Shown here: one piece after another, positions 49,594 to 60,710 of the stretch | How positions within the stretch are numbered: the first letter of the stretch is position 1 | Layout of the letters: each line of letters opens with the position of its first letter | NCBI GenBank assembly: GCA_964035575.1 | Contig: OZ037838.1 | Location: 496,001 to 560,000 of the forward strand | Origin: Rhynchopus sp. YZ270_cl-10 | Lineage: Eukaryota > Euglenozoa > Diplonemea > Diplonemida > Diplonemidae | Length of the DNA: 64,000 nt | Reading direction: 5' to 3' | Program-made: the position numbers and the translations under genes | Notes under the pieces: model-generated | Database searches by the model: none | The model's input: only the letters and a program-made list of their open reading frames with translations | Told to the model about the DNA's origin: nothing

Positions 49594-49855
49594 AAGAAAA
49601 GAAAGTGCAAAAAGAAGTGACTTGAGATACAATGCCTTGCCCTGGCAGTGTACCTTTTGGTGCGTGACCAGAACACCGTGGGTGGACCCGCGGCTGATCC
49701 CCCTAGACATAGATGGCGTGCGAAGAGTTTTCTTTGCATTCTTCTTCGCATTCGGGGGGAAAGCTAAAAGGGGTTTCTTGGGGGTGTTTTGAGGGTCTTG
49801 GGTTGTTTTGGGGTAGTATTCATAACCACCCTCCCTCCCCTCCCCTGGTCACACG

Positions 49856-50983
49856 TCACTCACTGTTGTGTGGGTACAGATGCGTGGACACAATAACGCC
49901 ATTTGTTTGCATGACCACAAGAATACGTGAACACGGAGATATCGCAAAAGACCCGCCATAGCTTTGCGGTATCACATGCACACGGGACATGGTCGCCACA
50001 TCATACTGGTGCAGGTGTACATCGTAATCAGGCCATTCGTCATCATCATTAAACTCCGCAACCTCCACCCTCACCACAAGGTACTTCCCACACGGGGTGA
50101 ACTGCATGTCCTTGACATCCCCACGCACATCAACACTGCGAAGAGCCGCACCACTCCAATCAAAGAGGTGCACGTTACCAGAGCCCTCCACAGCAAAGAC
50201 AGAGGCAGACCGTGAAAGCGCCACCCCTCCACACCACCCCTCCTCCAGCGGCACACATGCCACATCTTCACCTGTGTTCACATCCCACAGACGGGCGTTG
50301 TTCTCATTGCTGGAGGAGGTGATCACCCACCCACCACAGTCCGACACTGCCACACGCCCGCACTCTTCGTGCGAGAGAGAGCGGAGCAACGTCAGGTCTT
50401 CGTCATACACAGAGACGCCGTCTTTGCCCTCAGAGACAACAACACCGCCACACGCGGACACAGACTCTGAGATACCGTTGACTTTGCGGAGCACCTCCCC
50501 ACCCGGAAGCGCAACCTCGCATATGCTCTCCTTGCACGTCAGGTAGCAGCGTTTCTTGCAAGCTGAGATGGCAGGTGCACCGTACGCACATACGCCCATG
50601 TCGTCGACAAAGAAGGTGCTCTCAAAGGTTTCTGTATCCAAACCATACATGCTCCTATTACATTCGTCATACAAGACACAAAGCGTCCCACAACGCGAGA
50701 GTGACCAGCAGATCAACATCCCCTCTACACTGTGCATAGCAGGACACTTGATGTCAGCAAAGCGGCGGGCAAGCACAACCTGCACCCCTGCATCAAACGC
50801 AGTGTCCTGCAGACGGCACGTCCCCTCCAGCACCTGCGTGCCGATGCGCATCTCGACAGACGCAGGCGAGACAGCAAGCGCCGTGCACGCAACCTCCTTT
50901 GCCGCTGCAACGTCCGCCTCGCACGGCACCTCCACTGTCGCAGTCACGCCTGACTCTTCCAGCACAAAGGTCACATCCATCAT
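49856..50983 (-). CDS. Ubiquitin-like/beta-propeller array protein, copy 17
   Basis: 375 residues from the Met-Met start at 50983; leader B. Blade 1 is the most divergent of the intact copies (CVLYDECNRSMYGLDTETFESTFFVDDMGV) and blade 2 has ISACKKRCYLTCKESICEV. The blade 6 loop is NDDDEWPDYDVH as in copies 15 and 20, hinting at exchange between C-terminal halves. An in-frame upstream frame to 51349 contains an ATG (near 51279) but overlaps the 3' flank of copy 18 and is probably not used. Ends HLYPHNSE. Confidence 0.84.
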   Translation of the reverse strand: MMDVTFVLEESGVTATVEVPCEADVAAAKEVACTALAVSPASVEMRIGTQVLEGTCRLQDTAFDAGVQVVLARRFADIKCPAMHSVEGMLICWSLSRCGTLCVLYDECNRSMYGLDTETFESTFFVDDMGVCAYGAPAISACKKRCYLTCKESICEVALPGGEVLRKVNGISESVSACGGVVVSEGKDGVSVYDEDLTLLRSLSHEECGRVAVSDCGGWVITSSSNENNARLWDVNTGEDVACVPLEEGWCGGVALSRSASVFAVEGSGNVHLFDWSGAALRSVDVRGDVKDMQFTPCGKYLVVRVEVAEFNDDDEWPDYDVHLHQYDVATMSRVHVIPQSYGGSFAISPCSRILVVMQTNGVIVSTHLYPHNSE

Positions 50984-51388
50984 TGTTTCAAGAGCTGTGT
51001 TGGTGTGATACAATGGAATGTTCTGTTGGGTGGACAGTTGAAGGAGCTGAGGGTGGACACGTGGAAAGAAGGGACGAGGGCTGGGGGTCGTTGTTTTGGG
51101 TTGGGGTAGAAGTTCTGGGGTACAGGACAAAAATGAACAGCAGTGAGCACATGAATAGGTCTCACCATGGCGCACATCTCTGTGTGGAGGGCGACGAGGG
51201 CGGCCTGGCGGGAGGCGATGTGGTGTTCGGCTGCGACAAGGTGGTCTGCGGTGTCTTGCTCGTGGATGCACATCTGCCATCACTGGATAGGTGTGTGGTG
51301 GCAAGACGCAGGCTTCTGTTGACGGCCTCCACGGAATACAAGGGAGCAAGTCACCACACCCATTTCACATGGTGCCAAAGCATGAACA
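50984..51388. other. Leader B and junction to copy 18
   Basis: Leader B (50984-51080), then 51250-51388, which matches 11783-11925 on the right side of the assembly gap. It is the likely template for what the gap conceals. Confidence 0.7.
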
Positions 51389-52509
51389 TCACTCGTTGTG
51401 GGGGTGCAGATGTCTTGTCGCAACGTTGGTGCAATCGAAAGACACATATGATAGAAACACAACCACACGTGAACACGGTGATATCACAAATGACTGATCG
51501 GTGACGTCTGGGATCACAAGTACACAAGACATGGTCGCCACATCATACTGGTGCAGCTCTTGAGGTTCTCCATCGTCAGTAAACTTATGTACGTAGACCA
51601 CAAGGTACTTCCCACACGGGGTGAACTGCACGCTAACGACACTTCCAGAGACAGTGGCGTTCTGAAGAGCCGCACCACTCCAGTCGTAGAGCTGCACTCG
51701 CTCTGCCTCATCCACACAGCCCCCCACAGCAAAGACAGAGGCAGACCATGAAATTGAAACCGCTACAGCGCACGTGGACATAGGCACACATGCCACAGCT
51801 TCACCTGTGTTCACATCCCACAGACGTGCGTTCTTTTCCTTGACGGAGGAGGTGATCACCCACCCACCACAGTCCGACACTGCCATGTGTCTACACACCC
51901 TGTGCAAGAGAGTGCGGAGCAACGTCAGGTCTTCGTCATACACAGAGACGCCGTCTTCGCCTTGGGAGACAACAGCGTTGCCACACGCGGATACTAACTT
52001 CGAGGGGCCGTCGACTTTGCGAAGCACCTCCCCACCCGGAAGCGCAAGCTCGAGAAGGCGATCCACACACGGTAGGTAGCAACGTGTCTTGCACCGTGCG
52101 ATGGCAGGTGGACCGCAATGAAACAGTCACTCTCAACAGTAAAAACGAAGGCAGTTTCGAAGGTTTCTGTATCGAAGCCGCCAACACATGTACTTCTACT
52201 ATAAAGGCAGAGCGTACCACAACGCGACAGCGACAAATTCATCACTCCCCCATCCACACTGTACTCAGCAGGACACTTGATGTCGGCAAAGCGGCGGGCA
52301 AGCACAACCTGCACCCCTGCATCAATCGCAGTGTCCTGCAGACGGCACGTCCCCTCCAGCACCTGCGTGCCGATGCGCATCTCGACAGACGCAGGCGAGA
52401 CAGCAAGCGCCGTGCACGCAACCTCCTTTGCCGCTGCAACGTCCGCCTCGCACGGCACCTCCACTGTCGCAGTCACGCCTGACTCTTCCAGCACAAAGGT
52501 CACATCCAT
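51389..52509 (-). pseudogene. Ubiquitin-like/propeller copy 18, one frameshift
   Basis: Start at 52509 (single Met-Asp-Val), leader C. The N-terminal frame runs to about 52110 (blade 1: CLYSRSTCVGGFDTETFETAF) and the C-terminal frame from 52066 to 51389 (blades 2-7, ending ATRHLHPHNE). The shift lies near 52115 in blade 2. Loops in blades 5-6 (AERVQLYDWSGAALQNATVS, HKFTDDGEPQ) resemble copy 6, its partner in the duplicated block. Confidence 0.83.
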
Positions 52510-53683
52510 TGTTTTGCGTTGCTTCGTGAGAAGGTGCAAATCAGCACGTTTGCTCCACCACCAACGGAGGGAGTGACGAGGTGGGTGGGGGAGAGGTGTT
52601 GTTCTGTGTTGCATGTTTGTGGTGGTTCTCGTTGTGAGAGGTGACGAATGGAAAATGATACTCAACATCGCGATCTGTCACCCACACGAGAGCACCGCAT
52701 GGGCAGCGTGATGGGACTGGAGGGATGTCTCTCTGTGGGCGGAGACAGGTATCAAAAGGGAGGTAGGGAGTGCGGGTGTGGTGTGCAAGAGACAACAAAC
52801 AGGTCGGGGAGAGGTCTTGTTTTGTTTTTTTTCAAAGCTTGGTTGTATTAGTGTGGATGTGATCCACTATGTTTTCTTTGAACGAGGTCACCATCCTTTG
52901 GTTCTTGCCCTGCTGAGGCAGCATCAGTTTTGTATTTTCACGACTTTTAGTTTCTCTATCCTCTGCGATATGAAGCGCAAACACTCTTTCAATTTGCATC
53001 GCAGACCGGTAACTGACTCACGAAGTGTGTCAAAAACACCTTCCTCTGCGAGGCGGGATACCACAGCGACAACATCTATCACTGATGTGTCTGTGAGTGC
53101 TCAATGGCGTCATAGCTTTTATCATGACCACAGGCGTCCAATCCTGCTCATTTCTCTCAACATCATAAAAATCTCAAACCACACAAATGAATGGGGTGAA
53201 CGACATCTTCTTCGTTCTCAAACACGAAAACCTTGAAAGTGATGTGCAAACCTACAAAGGATAGAAAATGAATGCATCGCAATAAAATGTCTTTGCGTTT
53301 CACACAGGGACACCTCACTCAGGGGTGACCCCGAGACACAGGAAAAAGAGAAAGATTTATAAGATGACCCTTAGCCTCTCTGTGCTTAGTCACCTTGAGC
53401 ACATTCGTTATCGCGCAGCATCAGCTGCGTGGGTTTCCACAAGTTTGCTGTCAGGGTTGATGTCATTTCCCTAGCGGGAGTTCGTAATGTTGACTCGTAC
53501 GATGTAGTGTTCGAGCATGTGCATGGTGTAGCGCGGGTACGTGAATTGGGCGACGGAAAAAAGCTTGAAAACACAAGTCATTCGCAGTGTAGTCCTCATC
53601 CCAGCCAGTGGCAGCAAAAAATCCAAATAACGGTGTTTTTGGGTACTTTCAGTTTGCACCACCCTCCCACCCCTCGCGAAACA
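52510..53683. repeat. Spacer with leader C and LINE end (duplicate of 40672-41768)
   Basis: Same layout as the other copy, including the LINE tip. About 110 extra bases lie at 53030-53140. No gene. Confidence 0.78.
53361..53575 (-). mobile_element. 5'-truncated LINE end with stem-loop, copy 7
   Basis: Stem-loop at 53361-53396 followed by the LINE tip homologous to 6033-6180; duplicated together with its surroundings from 41446-41660 or the reverse. Confidence 0.72.
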
Positions 53684-54785
53684 TCACTCACTGTTGTGTG
53701 GGTACAGATGCCTTGTTGCAATGCCGTTTGTTGTTGCACCCTCGAACACAACCACACGCGAACACGGTGATATCGCAAAGGACCCACTATAGAGTTGCGA
53801 TATCACACGCACACAGGTCGTTGTCACCACATCATACTGGTGTAGTTGCACATCAGATTCCGCAACCTCCACCCTTACCACAAGGTACTTCCCACACGCG
53901 GTAAACTGCATGTCCTTGACATCCCCATCCACATCAACACTGCGAAGAGCCGCACCACTCCAATCATAGAGCTGCACGTTACCAGAGCCCTCCACAGCAA
54001 AGACAGAGGCAGACCGTGAAAGCGCCAGTTTACACCACCTCACCGCAGGCACACATGCCACAGCTTCACCTGTGTTCACATCCCACAGACGTACGTTCTG
54101 CTCCCTGCTGGAGGAGGTGATCACCCACCCACCACAGTCCGACACTGCCACATTCCAGCACCCTTCGTGCGAGAGAGAGCGGAGCAACGTCAGGTCTTCG
54201 TCATACACAGAGACGACGTTGTGGCCCTTCGAGACAACAACACCACCACACGTCCGTATTGAAACGGAGGGGCAGTCGACTTTGCGGAGCACCTCCCCAC
54301 CCGGAAGCGCAACCTCAAGACGGCAATCCCCACACGCCAGGTAGCAGCGTGTCTTGCACCGTGAGATGGCAGGCCGACCGTACACTTCATTGTCCACTTT
54401 GAACGAGAAGACAGTTTCAAAGGTTTCTGTGTCGAAGCCACCAACATGCCTGCCCCTGCTACAATAGACGCAGAGCGTTCCACAACGCGACAGCGACAAG
54501 TTTTCCACATCTGTTGCATTGTACTGAGCAGGACACTTGATATCTGCCAAGCGAGGACAGGCAAGCACAACCTTGCACCCCTGCATCAAACGCAGTGTCC
54601 TGCAGACGGCACGTCCCCTCCAGCACCTGCGTGCCGATGCGCATCTCGACAGACGCAGGCGAGACAGCAAGCGCCGTGCACGCAACCTCCTTTGCCGCCG
54701 CAACGTCCGCAACGTCCGCCTCGCACGGCACCTCCACTGTCGCAGTCACGCCTGACTCTTCCAGCACAAAGGTCACATCCATCAT
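53684..54785 (-). pseudogene. Ubiquitin-like/propeller copy 19, one frameshift
   Basis: Start at 54785, leader A. A 9-base in-frame repeat in the ubiquitin-like helix gives EADVADVAAAKE. One extra T near 54572 (aaccttgcaccc) shifts the frame at the end of the ubiquitin-like part; everything after it (blades 1-7, to HLYPHNSE) is open in one frame. Blade 6 reads FTACGKYLVV, with Ala for Pro, and the strand after it VVTTTCVRV for VATMSCVRV. Recent inactivation is likely. Confidence 0.84.
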
Positions 54786-55441
54786 ATTGTTAAGGGTTCT
54801 GTTGTGTTTGATGTGATGGTTGGTGGTGTCACTTCGCAACGACAAATAAGAAGGTTGGTGGGTTAAATACGTGTTTCAACAAAAACGTCTGATAAAGAAA
54901 GCAACTAGAAGATACCCTGAGGCAAACATACAGTCGTTGTCGTTTGCCAAAGATTGTGGTGTGGAATGCTTCTTTCCTGGGGTTGTCGTCGAATTGATTT
55001 ACGTTTTTTTGCCAGGATTGTGGCCAAAGTATACATGATGAGATGATCGTGTTGTTGTTTGGCTAAGTGGTGGAGAAGGAACAGGATGAGGATGTCAGGC
55101 AGTGCAGCTACCTCAGATGCTGTGCGTTTGGCAAGTTGCAGCGTCTGTGCAGAACGTCCAGCTCAGGCGAAAAGAAGAGAACGTGCAAAAAGAAGTGACT
55201 CGAGACACAAGGCCTTGCCCTGGCAGTGTACCTTTTGGTGCGTGACCAGAACACCGTGGGTGGACCCGCGGCTGATCCCCCTAGACAGATGGCGTGTGAA
55301 GAGTTTTCTTTGCATTCTTCTTCGCATTCGGGGGGAAAGCTAAAAGGGGTTTCTTGGGGGTGTTTTGAGGGTCTTGGGTTGTTTTGCTGGGTCCCTGGGG
55401 TATATTCATCACCACCCTCCCTCCCCTCCCCTGGTCACACA
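54786..55441. repeat. Spacer type repeated three times (third copy)
   Basis: Leader A of copy 19 and the block also found at 43030-43450. No supported gene. Confidence 0.72.
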
Positions 55442-56560
55442 TCACTCACTGTCGTGTGGGTACAGATGTCTTGTCGCAATGACGCCATTTGTTTGCATGA
55501 CCACAAGAATACGTGAACACGGTGATATCGCAAATGACCCTCCAGAGAGTAGCGGGATCACATGCACACGGGACATGGTCGCCACATCATACTGGTGCAG
55601 GTGTACATCGTAAACAGTCCAATCTTCGTCATCATAATTACACTTTTCTACCCCCACCACAAAGTACTTCCCACACGGGGTGAACTGCATGTCCTTGACA
55701 TCCCCACCCACATCAACACTGCGAAGAGCCGCACCACTCCAATCAAAGAGCTGCACGCTCTTTCCCATATGTCCCCCCACAGCAAAGACAGAGGCAGACC
55801 GTGAAAGCGCCACGAGACACTGCCACCCGTCCGCAGGCACACATGCCACAACTTCACCTGTGTTCACATCCCACAGACGTGCGTTCTTGTCCTTCCTGGA
55901 GGAGGTGATCACCCACCCACCACAGTCCGACACTGCCATGCCCCTGCATGCTTCATGAGAGAGAGAGCGGAGCAACGTCAGGTCTTCGTCGTACACAGAG
56001 ACGCCGTCTTCGCCCTTCGAGACAACAACACCACCACACGTTCGTACTGAAACCGAGGGGCAGTCGACTTTGCGGAGCACCTCCCCACCCGGAAGCGCAA
56101 CTTCGAGAAGGCAATCCCCACACGGCAGGTAGCAGCGTGTCTTGCACCGTGAGATGGCAGGCGGACCGAATACATTGTCCACTTTGAACGAAAAGACAGT
56201 GTCAAAGGTTTCTGTGTCGAAGCCGCCAACATACCCAGTACAGTCACCATATACGCAGAGCGTTCCACAACACGACAGCGACAAGTAGTCTGCTTGCTGC
56301 CGCCAACTGTACTCAGCAGGACACTTGATGTCAGCAAAGCGGCGGGCAAGCACAACCTGCACCCCTGCACCAAACGCAGTGTCCTGCAGACGGCACGTCC
56401 CCTCCAGCACCTGCGTGCCGATGCGCATCTCGACAGACGCAGGCGAGACAGCAAGCGCCGTGCACGCAACCTCCTTTGCCGCTGCAACGTCCGCCTCGCA
56501 CGGCACCTCCACTGTCGCAGTCACGCCTGACTCTTCCAGCACAAAGGTTACATCCATCAT
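55442..56560 (-). CDS. Ubiquitin-like/beta-propeller array protein, copy 20
   Basis: 372 residues from the Met-Met start at 56560; leader B. Blade 1 is LSCCGTLCVYGDCTGYVGGF, close to copy 16 in the first core. Blade 3 has CPSVSVRTCGGVVV. Blade 5 has GGHMGKSVQLFDWSG. Blade 6 keeps NYDDEDWTVYDVH. The end is HLYPHDSE. It is the outermost copy at the right end of the array. Looks intact. Confidence 0.85.
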   Translation of the reverse strand: MMDVTFVLEESGVTATVEVPCEADVAAAKEVACTALAVSPASVEMRIGTQVLEGTCRLQDTAFGAGVQVVLARRFADIKCPAEYSWRQQADYLSLSCCGTLCVYGDCTGYVGGFDTETFDTVFSFKVDNVFGPPAISRCKTRCYLPCGDCLLEVALPGGEVLRKVDCPSVSVRTCGGVVVSKGEDGVSVYDEDLTLLRSLSHEACRGMAVSDCGGWVITSSRKDKNARLWDVNTGEVVACVPADGWQCLVALSRSASVFAVGGHMGKSVQLFDWSGAALRSVDVGGDVKDMQFTPCGKYFVVGVEKCNYDDEDWTVYDVHLHQYDVATMSRVHVIPLLSGGSFAISPCSRILVVMQTNGVIATRHLYPHDSE

Positions 56561-56803
56561 TGTTTCAAGAGCTGTGTTGGTGTGATGCAATTTAATGTTC
56601 TGTTTGGGTAGACAGTTGAAGGAGCTAAGAGGGTGGACACGTGGAAAGAGGAAACGGGGGATAGGGACCGCTGTTTGGAGCGGGGTGTAATATCTCATGG
56701 GTGATTTGGGGTCTTTTTTTCAGGAAAATTCACAAAACCTACCTGATTTTTACCCCGCGTATAGGCGCATATAGGTTCGTGTATATGTCCCCCCACAACC
56801 CGC

Positions 56804-57358
56804 TGAAGCCACTCTTTTCCCTCTCCATGGGACACCTTCGGCACCGCTTTGTCCTGGCAATCACCACTGCGCCAAGCGGAGGGTGAGGAGGTCGCTTTCT
56901 GGGATGATGAGATCGTGGAAGGAGACGACGACTGGGCATGGGGGCTGTGTGACGAAGAGGCTGACGACTGGGATTTCCCTGAGGTATACTTCCCTCACAA
57001 CCAGTTGTGGTAGATGCGTTGATGCCACTTCGTCCGCAGAGTACGGGGTTCAGGCACAGGAGGTCAACAAAGGTCTGGCGGAAGTCCGATCCCACTGTGG
57101 CACACCCTCGCACATGACTGCAGCCTAGCGGCCATCCACGCCTCGGGGTGTCGCTCCTCCACCGTGCTGCCCCACCTACCGGAAGGCGCGACATGAGAAG
57201 CTCGAATAATGCGCTCACTCGGTGGAGATTGACAGCATCAAGGGCACTGCAAAGACCGTCTTGCGTCTCTTCGCATTGAGACGCAACCTCAACATCGTCA
57301 TCTTCCAGTCAGGTGAATCACCGGTCATCCTGGTTGCTCCTGTTTGTGAATTTATGTG
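56804..57358 (+). pseudogene. GC-rich island with coding-like fragments, unknown
   Basis: Two plus-strand frames look like worn protein ends. One, about 56804-57013, gives an acidic, Trp-rich stretch (EEVAFWDDEIVEGDDDWAWG ... WDFPEVYFPHNQLW, then stop). The other, about 57218-57358, gives IKGTAKTVLRLFALRRNLNI followed by VIFQSGESPVILVAPVCEF. They are in different frames and I recognise neither. Base composition differs sharply from the AT-rich DNA around it. Confidence 0.3.
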
Positions 57359-59345
57359 AATTTACGTGAACTGGAACCTGGAACATTCACAAAGTTACCA
57401 ACGAAAGTGACATTTTATGTAAAGATTTTTAAGAAATGTTGCGTACCGTGGCTTCGCCAGTGCCATGACTGATGATTTCTCCAGTTCTTCGAACTTTCAC
57501 AGCCCTTCTCAACCAAAGCGCGAATTGTTTTTGCTTAGAATTGTACGTGTTGAAAATCCATACGTACTTTTTCATTTTTGGGGGAGCTGCGTAATCCCTG
57601 GACCCACTTTTGAGTTTTGGTTTTTGGGACTTTCCAACCGGTAAAGGGACCCCAGATGCAAATTTTTGATCGTACCTGGCCGCAATTGAAAGATTTTGAA
57701 CACGGCTTTCAATTCCATTTTTTTAAGTACCTATCCCCCCCGTGGATATGTCCGGACCCATTTTGATGTGTATATGCCCGGCACTTTCCTGAAAATTTTC
57801 CGGACATATCCACATATGAGGGGAGATGCCCCGCCAACGTGCGGGGCCGAAAGCTCGGAATGGGTTTTTGCCCGTAAACTCGTGTTTTTTTTTTTTTTTT
57901 TTGAAATATGATTTTGAAATATGAAATATGATATATGATGCCCCCCAAAACCCCTTCTTACCGATAGCCCTGCCTTTTAGGGCGAATTTCGACGATTTGA
58001 GGCCATTAAAAGCAAAATTTGACACTTTTGAGCATCTATGGGGGTCTAAAACGCGATTTTGCGCACTACGATTTTTCGTGGGATTTACGAAAGACAAGTC
58101 AATTTTTGACCCCAAAAAAATTCACAAAATTGCCCTCGGTGGTCCTCACCCCCACATGTCCTCAATACTGGGCGAAAAAATGCAAAAAAAAAAAAACGCA
58201 AAAATCGGGTGTTTGACCATCTGGGTGCACCAAATACACGGGAGTGCGGTACTAAGCCATAATCAGTTTTTCCGCGCTGAAGAATCCGATGAAGAATTCT
58301 TCCAGACTTTTGTATAGGGGGTCAGAACTGAGGGCAATCCTCAGTTATTGGAAAAAAAAAAAAAAATCCCCTTTTCCAGGGAAGTTCCTAAGTGGGACCG
58401 AGAACATGAAATTCTGGATTTTAGTTTTTTTTTCCTTTTTTTTTTTCCTTTTTTCCTTCGGGGGCTTTCTTGTGGTTTCTGGTGGGTTTCACTGTAGGTG
58501 ACACACCACCAGTGTGGTGAAATGGTCGAAACTCTCAAAAGCAAGAGTTTTCAGGGGGCAAGAAAAAAAAATTGACACCAAAATCCTGCACCATCCAGGG
58601 CTGTATCCCCAATTTTTTTTGCCTGCGGCGCCATTTTTCATTTTTTGCTCTGCAAAAAAGGGTTCGTTAGAAGCTAGATTTTTACACCGTACCCAAAAAA
58701 TTTTGCCTGCGGCGCCATTTATATTATTTTTTGCTCCGCACAAAGAGAAGTGCAAACGCCTCACCGTTCATCGGCGGAAGCACTGGTTCCACGGGTTATC
58801 GAACCCCAGAGAGCACTTCATTGGCATGCACACGGTTACCACGAGGGAGCGTATATGCAGGTACAAAATCACTGCCCCATCTAAATAATATTCCCAACGC
58901 CTTTAGGGATCCCCTTGCATTTTGCAGCCAAAAATGCAACTAGACCAAAGCTGCAAAAAGTTCCGCACGCGTGTAGCGCGCCCAGGTTTGGGACCCCTTT
59001 TTGAATTTCGAGGGCGGTTAAAGTGGGCCCAGAACCACAGTTCTGACACTCATTTAGCATTGTGAGCAACACACTAGTTGTCGTAACCAAAATTTGTATC
59101 AATCAAGAACTTGTCCATTTTCTGGAAATGACCCCACTACAGTGAGGGTAGAGCTCGGAAAGCCCGAAAAAGGGCAAAAAACCCCACCCAAAAAAAGGAA
59201 AAAAACGGGAACATAAATCCAGAATTTTGCTGTTTTTCCCGAGAACAAGGGGCAACCCTGCCCTTTTCGGACCAGAGGTTTTTTTACGGGGGGGTGGGGG
59301 GTGGGGTAGGGGGTCCGACTCCTAATAGACTTGTGTATAAAATTT
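57359..59345. repeat. AT-rich repeat mosaic
   Basis: Contains a 15-bp inverted repeat (gtggatatgtccgga, 57740-57812), a motif shared with 36246 (gcgtaccgtggcttcgcca at 57448), 58510-58745 matching 35040-35100 and 35635-35800, and 59030-59170 matching 34855-35000 in inverted order. Several long A and T runs. No gene supported. Confidence 0.65.
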
Positions 59346-60479
59346 CGTACAAAAAACTCATTATTAAACTTCTGGTCATCTCCAAGGCAACTGCGGGTGA
59401 AAAACACCCTCAGAGTGGGTCACAGGGGGCCTGTGGGCCGAAAAACGACCCAGAAGCCACCCCAGAATACAAAAAAATGGAAAAAAATAGTGAAAAAACG
59501 GCTTTTTTCACGTTTTGGCCATGTTGGGCAAAACAGCGATTTTTCAAGAAAAAAACCAAAAAACGGCATATTTTTTGACATCACAAAGCCTCCTTTGGCA
59601 CAAATATACCCCAAAAGTGGCCTGTGAGTCCATTCCAACCTGTTTTGGGCATATTTGACACTTTTGGAAGTGTTTTTTTGGTGTTTTCACGCTGAAAAAC
59701 GCCCCCAAAAAATCCTTGGACGGTCCTTGGACAGCACTGCCACCATTGCTCCGACCACATTCTCAGCCATATTTTTGCTTAAAACCCCCGAAAAAGGGCC
59801 CCCGGAACCCCAATCTTTCCAAATTTCCACCTCATCCCCACCCAAACACCGCAAAAACACGACAGAAAATCGTCTTAAAAACACACTTTTTTCAAAAAGG
59901 CTATTATGGAACCTGCCTGATGACCTTTTTGAAAAAAGTGTGTTTTTTAAGACGATTTTCTGTCGTGTTTTTGCGGTGTTTGGGTGGGGATGAGGTGGAA
60001 ATTTGGAAAGATTGGGGTTCCCGGGGCCCTTTTTCGGGGGTTTTAAGCAAAAATATGGCCGAGAATGTGGTCGGAGCAATGGTGGCAGTGCTGTCCAAGG
60101 ACCGTCCAAGGATTTTTTGGGGGTGTTTTTCAACGTGAAAACACCAAAAAAACACTTCCAAAAGTGTCAAATATGCCCAAAACAGGTTGGAATGGACTCA
60201 CAGGCCACTTTTGGGGTATATTTGTGCCAAAGGAGGCTTTGTGATGTCAAAAAATATGCCGTTTTTTGGTTTTTTTCTTGAAAAATCGCTGTTTTGCCCA
60301 ACATGGCCAAAACGTGAAAAAAGCCGTTTTTTCACTATTTTTCCCCATTTTTTTGTATTCTGGGGTGGCTTCTGGGTCGTTTTTCGACCCACAGGCCCCC
60401 TGTGACCCACTCTGAGGGTGTTTTTCACCCGCAGTTGCCTTGGAGATGACCAGAAGTTTAATAATGAGTTTTTTGTACG
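59346..60479. repeat. 1.13-kb near-perfect palindrome
   Basis: Arms 59346-59900 and 59924-60479 are inverted copies of about 555 bases; the spacer is 23 bases. By eye I find only about a dozen differences. Each arm contains frames open on both strands, which I take as non-coding. No terminal target duplication is obvious. Confidence 0.9.
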
Positions 60480-60710
60480 GTCATTTTACTCACATGTGGG
60501 CCCCCCCCCACGATTTTTTTCCCGGCTTTTGGGGGGGTGAAAATAAAATTTTTTTTTGGAAAATTTAAAAAAAATCTTGATGGTGTGCTCTTACTCCCCC
60601 CGATACCTTTCTCGCGCCCCAAGAACCATCTAAGGGAGTTAGAGGGTGGGCGTGTTTTCCTAGAATTTGACGGACGGAGCTCGTAGAACCCAACGAGGAA
60701 TGAGAAAAAA

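Noticed and set aside
58785-58810. tRNA-like T-arm (gggttatcgaacccc), also near 33075
   Set aside because: Loop size and spacing do not fit a tRNA and no acceptor or D-arm partner is found.
59655-60170. Mirror-image ORFs of about 90-150 residues in the palindrome
   Set aside because: They appear on both strands because of the palindrome, are low in complexity (Lys, Pro, Phe) and match no family.
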